Assembly: GCA_934678955.1 (NCBI GenBank) | Contig: CAKUSI010000296.1 | Location: 1-5,012 of the forward strand | Length of the DNA stretch: 5,012 bases | Reading direction: 5' to 3' | Source of the DNA: an uncultured Austwickia sp. | GTDB taxonomy: Bacteria > Actinomycetota > Actinomycetes > Actinomycetales > Dermatophilaceae | In this document: piece by piece, positions 1-5,012 of the stretch | Layout: each line of letters opens with the position of its first letter | How positions within the stretch are numbered: position 1 is the stretch's first letter | The notes under the pieces: model-generated | What the model was told of the DNA's origin: nothing | Database searches by the model: none | What the model saw: only the letters and a program-made list of their open reading frames with translations | Position numbers and translations under genes: made by a program

Positions 1-129
1 CACTTGCGGAGGGCTGAGGCGCAGATCGTGACCACCGGCGAAGGCCTGCGGCCTGGTGATCGTTCCCGCGGCGCCTTCCGAGGGGGGCCAAAACCCCTCA
101 GGGAATGGTGAGCGTCCGCGGGACGAAGC

Positions 130-246
130 TCAGTGGGTCCGGGTGGTTGCCTGCCACCCACGTCCGTTGCGAGCGGTGAGGTTCTGGATGATGCGGCTCG
201 CGTCGATGCCCTGGAGTTCAACGTGGCGCATCTGGCGGATCGTCGT
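130..246 (-). pseudogene. Possible remnant of serine recombinase C-terminal region
   Basis: Read on the minus strand, this stretch encodes about 38 residues ending at a TGA (130-132). The peptide has the spacing of the segment that follows the catalytic domain in large serine recombinases: an I-x-x-M-R start, a glycine, ASRI, then NLTARNGRGWQATT. In that family the pattern is roughly I..MR..G.s...IA..LN..G...R.G..W..sTV. The open frame extends upstream to an ATG at 448-450, but those roughly 68 residues show no catalytic domain or recognisable motif, and the frame ends where the family would continue (W-x-x-x-TV-x-x-xL). If the match is real, this is a short decayed fragment without an active site. 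It lies next to a less GC-rich stretch, which would fit an old mobile-element border. The call rests on one short motif and could be chance. Confidence 0.25.
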
Positions 247-663
247 CCGGGTCGCCTGCGTCGACGGCACCTTGGTGGCCTGGGCCTGAGTACGGATCAC
301 GATTATCCTCCGGAGTCCCATCCGCGGCGTTTCCCACGGAGCCGGCCTATCCGGCTTCATCGACTTTACCAAAACTTTGCCATGTCGCACAAGCCTGATC
401 GAGACACGAATGCGGACGACCAAATGTGATTGACGATCATCTGACGTCATGGGCTTGACCTGCGGATACCTACGATCTGTGAGGACTATCGGACTTCACA
501 GTCCAAAGCTATCGCGAACGACCCCCCATTTAGGTTGTTCACATGACGAGACCTATCGTCTCTCTATTTGGACATGGCCTCATTGACATTCGTCATTAAA
601 CAGCTGGTAAAGCAAACGTGTATGTCAGGGAACGCGCGGCTGTCGCGACCTGCGGCAGCGCCG

Positions 664-860
664 CCGGGGGGACACCCCGACCCCCGGGAAGGAGCAGGGA
701 CCCCGCCGTTGCGGCGTCGGCCCCCGCGAGGTTCGGGCTCCGTCGAGCATGCCGCCGCGCGGCGTGCCCACGAAGGTCGGGCACCCCTTCCCGACCCCAT
801 GAGATCCCTTGCGCGGCAAGGTTTGTCGTCCAACTTCGCGACGGTAGGGTGGGGCCACCC
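664..860 (+). promoter_or_regulatory. Possible structured 5' leader with serial hairpins
   Basis: Several short inverted repeats lie one after another upstream of the pirin-like start codon: 664-670 with 681-687 (7 bp), 704-708 with 712-716 (5 bp, loop TTG), 747-755 with 759-767 (9 bp with one T-G wobble, loop CGC), 775-781 with 790-796 (7 bp perfect, loop 8), 807-812 with 816-821 (6 bp perfect, loop GCG) and 847-851 with 856-860 (5-6 bp). GTGCCC at 764-769 can also pair with GGGCAC at 779-784, which would exclude both the third and fourth hairpins. The last hairpin ends 9 bases before the Shine-Dalgarno-like GAAGG. I do not recognise a known riboswitch class. In DNA this rich in G and C, short stems occur by chance, so function is an inference. 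Confidence 0.25.
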
Positions 861-881
861 ACCGACGTCGAAGGCCAGGTC

Positions 882-1844
882 ATGCAGCCCATCCGGATGG
901 TCGTCACGCCGCGCGTGCTTACGCTCGGCCCCCGTTCGGCCCTCCCGATCCGCAGGACTCTGCCGGAGCGCAGAGTGGCCGCCGTCGGCGCGTGGTGTCT
1001 CGTGGAGCAGTTCGGCGGACCGACGACCAGGGCAGAGGCGCTTGATGGCACGTCCTACCCCGAAGCCGGGCTCATGACCATCACCTGGCCTCTGGCCGGG
1101 CTCGTGCGACGGCGCGACGCCCTCGGCTCCGACTCCCTGCTCCGCCACGGCCGGTTGGCGCTCGCCACGGCCGGTCGCGGGGTCTCCGTGTCGGACCAGG
1201 GCGTGGACGATCCGCGGGGTGGCCGGCACGCGCGGCGCTTCCTGCACGGGATCCGCCTGGCGGCGGCCCTCCCCGCCGACCTGCGAGAGGACGCGCCGAC
1301 CTTCCAGGAGATCGGCGACCTGCCCACCTTGCGGACCCCGGCCATGCGGGCCACGGTGCTGCTGGGAGCCCTGGCCGGCGGTCACGCCGACCTGCGATCG
1401 CCCGCCCGCACAGCGAGTCCGCTGCTCGCCGTGGAGATCACGGTCACCACGGGCACCCAGCGCCTGGACCTGGAGGGGGACTATGAGCACGGTGTGCTGC
1501 TCATCGACGGCCACGTGGCGGTGAACGGCACGCCCCTGATGCCCGGCACGCTCGGATACCTGCCGGTGGGACAGGAATCGGTGGAGATCGCAACGGTGAC
1601 CGGCGGACAACTGATGCTGCTCGGCGGGACGCCGTGGGACGAGGAGTTCATCCTGTTCTGGCGGCTGCTCGCGCGGAGCCACGAAGAGATCGAGACGCTG
1701 CGGCAAGCGTGGGTGGAGGGTGCCGACCCATTCGGGGTCATCCCCGGCGTCAGCGGCCGCGAGCAGGCGCCTGAAATCCCTCCTGTGCGGCTTCGCCCCC
1801 GCCGCGGTTCCGTACGAGCGCTGGCGCGCCCTGCGACGGCATGA
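882..1844 (+). CDS. Pirin-family protein lacking the usual metal ligands
   Basis: The product has 320 residues, normal for bacterial pirins (about 230-320), which are cytoplasmic two-domain cupin (double beta-barrel) proteins; characterised members bind iron, and some act as quercetinases or transcription cofactors. Family signatures are clear: RRTLPERR and VGAWC (24-39), GLMTITWPL (63-71), RRDALGSDSL (77-86), TAGRG (96-100), LHGIRLAAALP (121-131), the second-barrel EHGVLLIDG (202-210), LLGGTPWDEE (246-255) and ARSHEEI (264-270), then PFGVIPG (283-289). The ATG at 882 is chosen because GAAGG (870-874) sits 7 bases upstream and the protein then begins like its family; the open frame runs further upstream, but that part looks non-coding. 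The odd point is that the ligands His-x-His and His-x-Glu of human pirin align with Tyr59, Glu61, Val103 and Asp105, so iron binding and quercetinase activity are doubtful. It may be a metal-free regulator or binding protein. pdxK follows 72 bp downstream, possibly in the same operon. Confidence 0.9.
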   Translation: MQPIRMVVTPRVLTLGPRSALPIRRTLPERRVAAVGAWCLVEQFGGPTTRAEALDGTSYPEAGLMTITWPLAGLVRRRDALGSDSLLRHGRLALATAGRGVSVSDQGVDDPRGGRHARRFLHGIRLAAALPADLREDAPTFQEIGDLPTLRTPAMRATVLLGALAGGHADLRSPARTASPLLAVEITVTTGTQRLDLEGDYEHGVLLIDGHVAVNGTPLMPGTLGYLPVGQESVEIATVTGGQLMLLGGTPWDEEFILFWRLLARSHEEIETLRQAWVEGADPFGVIPGVSGREQAPEIPPVRLRPRRGSVRALARPATA

Positions 1845-1916
1845 TCCCTCACGGCGTACAGAACTGACGGCGGCTGTCCCCGCCTGGCCGCGCCGCGCGG
1901 GTCGCACGAGGACACA

Positions 1917-2774
1917 ATGGGCGGCATGAGCGAAACGGGCAGCAACACGGCGCACGATCGTGATCATGAAGCAGCGAGGACGCCGCCACCGATCACCCTG
2001 ACGATCGCCGGTTCGGAAGCGACCGGAGGAGCGGGCGCCCAGGCCGACCTGAAGACCTTCCAGCAGCTCGGCACGTTCGGGATGGTGGCGCTCACGTGCA
2101 TCGTCTCGTTCGACCCCCGCAACGGGTGGGGACACCGGTTCGTCCCGGTGGCACCGCAGGTGATCGCGGATCAGCTCGAGGCCCAGCTCGCCTGCTATGA
2201 CGTCGACGCGGTCAAGATCGGCATGCTCGGCACACCCGCGACGATCGACACGGTGGCGTCGGTGCTGGCCGAGCGTCGATTCGAGCGCCTGGTGCTCGAC
2301 CCCGTGCTGATCTGCAAGGGCCAGGAGCCCGGGGCCGCCCTCGACACGGACAATGCCCTCCGCGAGAAGGTGCTCCCGCTCGCCACCTTCGTCACGCCCA
2401 ACCACTTCGAGGCGATGGCCCTCGCCGGGATGGCCTCGATCGACTCGGTCGAGGACCTGACCGAGGCCGCGCGGCGCATCCACGAGGCGTGCGGGGCTGC
2501 GGTCCTGGCCAAGGGCGGGATCCGCCTCCCGGGCCCGGACGCGGTGGACGTGTTCTACGACGGCGCGACGACGCAAGTGCTGAGCGCGCCCAAGATCGGC
2601 GAGGTCGCGGTGAGCGGGGCCGGTTGCACGCTGGCGGCGGCAGTGACGGCCCACCTCGCGCGCGGGGCGAGTCCCCTGGAGGCCGCGACGAGGGCCAAGG
2701 AGTTCGTCACCGCGGGGATCATCGCGCGCCGCAGCGGTCGCGCCCCGTTCGACGCGCTCTGGCAGGGCGGCTGA
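1917..2774 (+). CDS. pdxK: Pyridoxine/pyridoxal kinase (PdxK/ThiD family)
   Basis: This 285-residue ribokinase-fold enzyme should phosphorylate vitamin B6 vitamers with ATP in the cytoplasm, in the PLP salvage pathway. Its sequence follows the Bacillus subtilis PdxK type, which resembles HMP kinase ThiD and may also accept HMP. Visible motifs are TIAGSEATGGAGAQADLKTF (29-48, substrate site), VDAVKIGML (96-104), LDPVLICKG (127-135, CKG typical of this PdxK type), TPNHFEA (160-166), AKGG (198-201) and the catalytic anion-hole loop GAGC (234-237, Cys237) followed by TLAAAVTAHLARG. Relatives usually have AGSD-S-SGGAG and HGAGC; here Glu34 and Ser233 replace Asp and His. About 25 hydrophilic residues precede the fold. 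GAGGA (1908-1912) lies 4 bases before ATG 1917; an in-frame ATG at 1926 is the alternative start. The gene lies 72 bp after the pirin-like gene with no obvious terminator between, so cotranscription is likely. A pure ThiD role cannot be excluded. Confidence 0.92.
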   Translation: MGGMSETGSNTAHDRDHEAARTPPPITLTIAGSEATGGAGAQADLKTFQQLGTFGMVALTCIVSFDPRNGWGHRFVPVAPQVIADQLEAQLACYDVDAVKIGMLGTPATIDTVASVLAERRFERLVLDPVLICKGQEPGAALDTDNALREKVLPLATFVTPNHFEAMALAGMASIDSVEDLTEAARRIHEACGAAVLAKGGIRLPGPDAVDVFYDGATTQVLSAPKIGEVAVSGAGCTLAAAVTAHLARGASPLEAATRAKEFVTAGIIARRSGRAPFDALWQGG

Positions 2775-2787
2775 CTCTCCGAGCCGC
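2767..2787 (+). terminator. Weak hairpin over the pdxK stop codon
   Basis: GCGGCT (2767-2772) pairs with AGCCGC (2782-2787), giving a 6-bp perfect stem with a 9-base loop that covers the pdxK TGA. No run of T follows. It could act as a weak terminator separating pdxK from adhC, but a chance inverted repeat in GC-rich DNA is about as likely. The remaining gap (2788-2862) shows no better terminator. Confidence 0.2.
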
Positions 2788-2862
2788 AACACAGATGAGC
2801 ACGAGGGCGGCGAAGCTCCCCGGGCCAGGCTGACAGCTTTACCGCGCCCGACGCTGCGCGAG

Positions 2863-2868
2863 TAGCGT
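2863..2868 (+). promoter_or_regulatory. Candidate -10 box for a leaderless adhC transcript
   Basis: TAGCGT fits the actinobacterial -10 pattern TANNNT and ends 6 bases before the adhC ATG (2875). That is where a -10 box lies when transcription starts at the A of the start codon. The gene also lacks a Shine-Dalgarno sequence: only GAAG sits directly against the ATG, too close to serve. A poor -35 candidate (TTTACC, 2838-2843) is 19 bases upstream. Leaderless transcripts are common in actinobacteria, so this is a reasonable but untested inference. Confidence 0.4.
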
Positions 2869-2874
2869 TGAAGC

Positions 2875-3915
2875 ATGCTGAACGTCGCCGCCTACGCCGC
2901 GCCCGCTGCCGGCGCTCCCCTCGAGAAGACCACCATCACCCGCCGGGACGTGCGGGACACCGACGTGCTGATCGAGATCCGCTACGCCGGGATCTGCCAC
3001 TCCGACATCCACACGGTGCGCGGCGAGTGGGGCGAGCAGCAGTTCCCGCTCGCGCCCGGCCACGAGATCATCGGCACGGTCGTCGAGGCCGGGCCGGCCG
3101 TCACGAGGTTCGCGATCGGTGACACGGTCGGCGTCGGCTGCATGGTCGACTCGTGCCGGCGCTGCTCGGCGTGCGGCGAGGGCCTGGAGAACTACTGCGT
3201 GGACGGCAACATCGGCACGTACGGGTCGATCGGGTATGACGGCGAGCTCACCCACGGCGGCTACTCCACCCACATCGTGGTCGAGGAGCGCTTCGTCGTC
3301 CGCGTGCCCGACGGCATGGACCTCGCAGCGGCCACCCCCCTGCTGTGCGCCGGAATCACGCTCTACAGCCCGCTCACGCATTGGAACGTCGGACCCGGCA
3401 CCAAGGTCGGCATCATCGGGATGGGTGGCCTCGGGCACGTCGGCGTGAAGATCGCCGCAGCGATGGGCGCCGAGGTCACCGTCCTCTCGCACTCCCTGGC
3501 CAAGAAGGAGGACGGGCTGGCGTTCGGGGCGACCCGCTACGTCACCACGTCCGACGCCGACGCGATGGCGGAACTCGCCGGGAGCCTCGACCTGATCATC
3601 AACACGGTCTCGGTCAACCTGCCGCTGGACGACTACCTGCGGCTGCTGCGGTATGACGGCACGCTCGTCGAGCTGGGGGCGCCGACCGACCCCTTGGAGG
3701 CGCAGGCCTTCTCGCTGATCATCGCCCGCAAGTCGCTCGCCGGTTCGTGCATCGGCGGGATGCCGGAGACCCAGGAGATGCTCGACTTCTGCGCGAAGCA
3801 CGGCATCCTCGCCGAGATCGAGCTCATCAACGCGGACTACATCAACGAGGCGTACGAGCGAGTCGTCGCCTCCGATGTCCGCTACCGGTTCGTCATCGAC
3901 GCCAAGACGTTCTGA
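2875..3915 (+). CDS. adhC: Zinc-dependent, probably NADP-dependent alcohol dehydrogenase (AdhC/YahK type)
   Basis: This 346-residue cytoplasmic medium-chain dehydrogenase should interconvert primary alcohols and aldehydes; the true substrate cannot be read from sequence. The GroES-like catalytic domain covers about residues 1-150 and the C-terminal end. Its catalytic zinc site is Cys41 and His63-Glu64 in PGHEIIGTV, with Cys158 as the further ligand. Cys94, Cys97, Cys100 and Cys108 form the structural zinc site. The Rossmann domain has GMGGLG at 182-187. Ser205 and Ser207-x-x-Lys210 ([16 protein letters not shown]) replace the acidic residue that selects NAD, as in NADP-using cinnamyl-alcohol-dehydrogenase relatives, mycobacterial AdhC and E. 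coli YahK. Length and both ends match the family, and all key residues are present, so the enzyme looks intact. ATG 2875 gives the expected N-terminus; it has no ribosome binding site and appears leaderless. The 3' end overlaps cobD tail to tail by 23 bp. An aldehyde-detoxifying role is possible but not shown. Confidence 0.95.
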   Translation: MLNVAAYAAPAAGAPLEKTTITRRDVRDTDVLIEIRYAGICHSDIHTVRGEWGEQQFPLAPGHEIIGTVVEAGPAVTRFAIGDTVGVGCMVDSCRRCSACGEGLENYCVDGNIGTYGSIGYDGELTHGGYSTHIVVEERFVVRVPDGMDLAAATPLLCAGITLYSPLTHWNVGPGTKVGIIGMGGLGHVGVKIAAAMGAEVTVLSHSLAKKEDGLAFGATRYVTTSDADAMAELAGSLDLIINTVSVNLPLDDYLRLLRYDGTLVELGAPTDPLEAQAFSLIIARKSLAGSCIGGMPETQEMLDFCAKHGILAEIELINADYINEAYERVVASDVRYRFVIDAKTF

Positions 3916-4921
3916 ACGCGGTGCCGCCGGCCGGCCGCTCGGTGAGCGCCGCGCGCCCGGCGGCGAGGGCGCAGGCCACCGCGAGCGAGCCGAGGCCCAC
4001 GAGGCGGGACAGCCGGTTCGCCCGCGCCACGTCCGCGGCACCGGGCGGCGGGCCGTCCCCCAGGCGGCCTCGGTCCTCCACCACGCCGCCGTAGGAGTTG
4101 ACGCCGCCGAGGCTGACGCCGAGAACCCCTGCGAAGGCCGCCTCCACGACGCCGCCGTTGGGGCTCGGGTGGGCCGGGGCGTCTCGGCGCACGGCATCCC
4201 AGGCCCCGCGCGCACTGCCTGCGACGAGCGGGGCCGCGGCGATCGCCAGCCCTCCCGCCACGCGCGCTGGCGCGAGGTTGAGTGCGTCGTCGAGCCGCGC
4301 CGCGGCCCAACCGAACCGCCGATATCGCTCGCTGCGGTATCCGACCATCGCGTCAAGCGTGTTGCTCGCGCGGTAGGCGACCAGCCCGGGCAGGCCGGCC
4401 ACCGCCCCCCAGAACAGCGGCGCCGTCACCGCATCAGAGGTGTTCTCCGCGACGGACTCCACGGTCGCTCGCGCGATGCCGGCCGCGTCCAAGGACTGCG
4501 GGTCGCGACTGACCAGAGCGGGGAGCCCGGCGCGGGCGCCCTCGAGGTCCCCGCGTTCCAGCGGAGCCGCCACCGCCTCCGCCGCCCGCTCCAGGCTGCG
4601 TCCCCCGAGCACCGCCCAGGTGCAGACCCCGACCGCCCCCGCCCGCAGTCCCGGGTGCGCGGCCGACGCGCGCTCCACCCCGACAGCCAGCACGGCGGGG
4701 AGCGCGACCAACGCGACGACGTACGCAATCCCCGCAATCCGCGAGTCCTCGTACAGGCGGCTCTCCAGTCGCGCCGCGAGCCCCCCGAAGCCCGCGACCG
4801 GGTGGAACCGCCGCGGATCCCCCAGGAAGCGATCGGCGAGGAAGCCGAGGCACAGCCCGGCGGGAAGGGCCAGTACGCGGCCGCGGGGGGACGTCACGGC
4901 GACGACGGTACGCCGAACCAT
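3893..4921 (-). CDS. cobD: Adenosylcobinamide-phosphate synthase CobD/CbiB
   Basis: This 342-residue integral membrane enzyme joins the aminopropanol (phosphate) arm to adenosylcobyric acid, giving adenosylcobinamide (phosphate) in cobalamin synthesis. Family motifs run in order: [19 protein letters not shown] (28-46), VSRDPQSLD (137-145), [17 protein letters not shown] (155-171), [18 protein letters not shown] (183-200), [18 protein letters not shown] (203-220) and [20 protein letters not shown] (251-270) followed by LGGVNSYGG. Hydrophobic stretches at about 63-82, 93-106, 170-183, 221-235 and 307-324 fit membrane segments. The protein is slightly longer than the usual 310-325 because of about 20 residues before the first motif, so a start further in (GTG at codon 9) is possible; no clear ribosome binding site decides this. 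It stands alone here: no other cobalamin gene is visible, and upstream it is cut off by a strong hairpin 32 bp away. The symbol is cobD in the aerobic naming and cbiB in the anaerobic naming. Confidence 0.95.
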   Translation of the reverse strand: MVRRTVVAVTSPRGRVLALPAGLCLGFLADRFLGDPRRFHPVAGFGGLAARLESRLYEDSRIAGIAYVVALVALPAVLAVGVERASAAHPGLRAGAVGVCTWAVLGGRSLERAAEAVAAPLERGDLEGARAGLPALVSRDPQSLDAAGIARATVESVAENTSDAVTAPLFWGAVAGLPGLVAYRASNTLDAMVGYRSERYRRFGWAAARLDDALNLAPARVAGGLAIAAAPLVAGSARGAWDAVRRDAPAHPSPNGGVVEAAFAGVLGVSLGGVNSYGGVVEDRGRLGDGPPPGAADVARANRLSRLVGLGSLAVACALAAGRAALTERPAGGTAFRTSWRR

Positions 4922-4953
4922 GCCGGTGCTGCCCGCAGCCGGGCGGACATGAG

Positions 4954-4990
4954 GAGGGGGCTCCCCGCCGACTCGGCGGGGAGCCCCCTC
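4954..4990 (-). terminator. 17-bp perfect hairpin, likely terminator of an upstream minus-strand gene
   Basis: Bases 4954-4970 pair perfectly with 4974-4990, leaving a three-base loop (ACT). This is by far the strongest inverted repeat in the window. No T-run follows on either strand, which is common for actinobacterial terminators. No plus-strand gene ends here. On the minus strand a TGA at 4994-4996, preceded by codons for HGRDQ, lies 3 bases before the stem, the usual distance for a terminator after a stop codon. The likely reading is that a minus-strand gene beyond the right edge ends here and cobD starts a new transcript 33 bp further on. The identity of that gene cannot be seen. Confidence 0.65.
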
Positions 4991-5012
4991 GCGTCACTGG
5001 TCCCTCCCATGG

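Larger units (their letters stand above)
1..881. other. Long non-coding stretch with a less GC-rich centre
   Basis: No convincing complete gene was found here on either strand; the open frames have no recognisable motifs apart from the recombinase-like fragment. Three zones can be seen. Zone one (1-290) is GC-rich and includes a 6-bp inverted repeat at 80-99. Zone two (about 290-640) drops to roughly half G+C or lower, unlike the rest of the window, and contains a small hairpin at 491-504 (GGACT-TCAC-AGTCC), a GAGAC/GTCTC inverted repeat at 548-562, a TGACGTCA palindrome at 442-449 and a TTGACA at 583-588. The TTGACA has no good -10 box at the right distance; a TATCGT at 554-559 fits TANNNT but lacks a good -35. 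Zone three (about 640-881) is again very GC-rich and holds a series of hairpins. The promoter of the pirin-like gene is probably in zone two or three, but I cannot place it. Confidence 0.6.

Noticed and set aside
80..99. GAGGGG/CCCCTC inverted repeat as a terminator
   Set aside because: Only 6 bp, no T-run on the plus strand, and no confirmed gene ends before it.
1..111. Plus-strand frame open from the left edge to a TGA at 109-111 (36 codons), possibly the end of a gene
   Set aside because: No recognisable motif in the peptide, and an open run of this length is expected by chance at this base composition.
583..611. TTGACA as a -35 box for the pirin-like gene
   Set aside because: At 16-19 bases downstream there is no TANNNT; only GGTAAA/TAAAGC, which is a poor match.
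618..881. Extension of the pirin-like frame upstream to an ATG at 618
   Set aside because: The extra 88 residues have no family counterpart and run through the hairpin-rich stretch; ATG 882 has a well-spaced GAAGG and gives the normal N-terminus.
564..2876. 770-codon open frame on the minus strand, antisense to the pirin-like gene and pdxK
   Set aside because: It lies opposite two clear family-matching genes, is rich in Arg, Gly and Ala with no recognisable motif, and long antisense frames are common in GC-rich coding DNA.
2839..4356. 505-codon open frame on the minus strand, antisense to adhC and overlapping cobD
   Set aside because: It shows no motif and is the low-complexity mirror of adhC and an off-frame reading of cobD, both of which match their families throughout.
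4098..4952. Plus-strand open frames opposite cobD
   Set aside because: Ala/Arg/Pro/Ser-rich readings without motifs, fully explained as the reverse of cobD.

Overview
The window is GC-rich DNA whose four clear genes use codons with mostly G or C in third position. Together with family-level resemblance of the proteins to actinobacterial homologues, and a TANNNT box placed as in leaderless promoters, this suggests a high-GC actinobacterium. The species cannot be named from the sequence.

Layout: positions 1-881 hold no gene I can defend. The left part carries a possible remnant of the C-terminal part of a serine recombinase (minus strand). A clearly less GC-rich stretch follows at about 290-640. 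A very GC-rich stretch at about 660-860 contains a row of short perfect or near-perfect hairpins just before the first gene. On the plus strand come a pirin-family protein (882-1844), a PdxK-type pyridoxine/pyridoxal (and possibly HMP) kinase (1917-2774), and a zinc- and probably NADP-dependent alcohol dehydrogenase of the AdhC/YahK type (2875-3915). On the minus strand is cobD/cbiB, adenosylcobinamide-phosphate synthase (3893-4921), whose end overlaps the end of adhC by 23 bp. A 17-bp perfect hairpin near the right edge (4954-4990) looks like the terminator of a minus-strand gene lying outside the window.

How the genes relate: the pirin-like gene and pdxK are 72 bp apart and could be one transcript. 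adhC seems to have its own leaderless promoter. cobD belongs to cobalamin synthesis and stands here without other cob genes. The most notable observation is that the pirin-like protein keeps the pirin scaffold but has lost the usual iron ligands (His-x-His and His-x-Glu became Tyr59, Glu61, Val103, Asp105). The row of hairpins in front of it may be a structured leader. I see no defence system, CRISPR array, complete mobile element, tRNA or rRNA.
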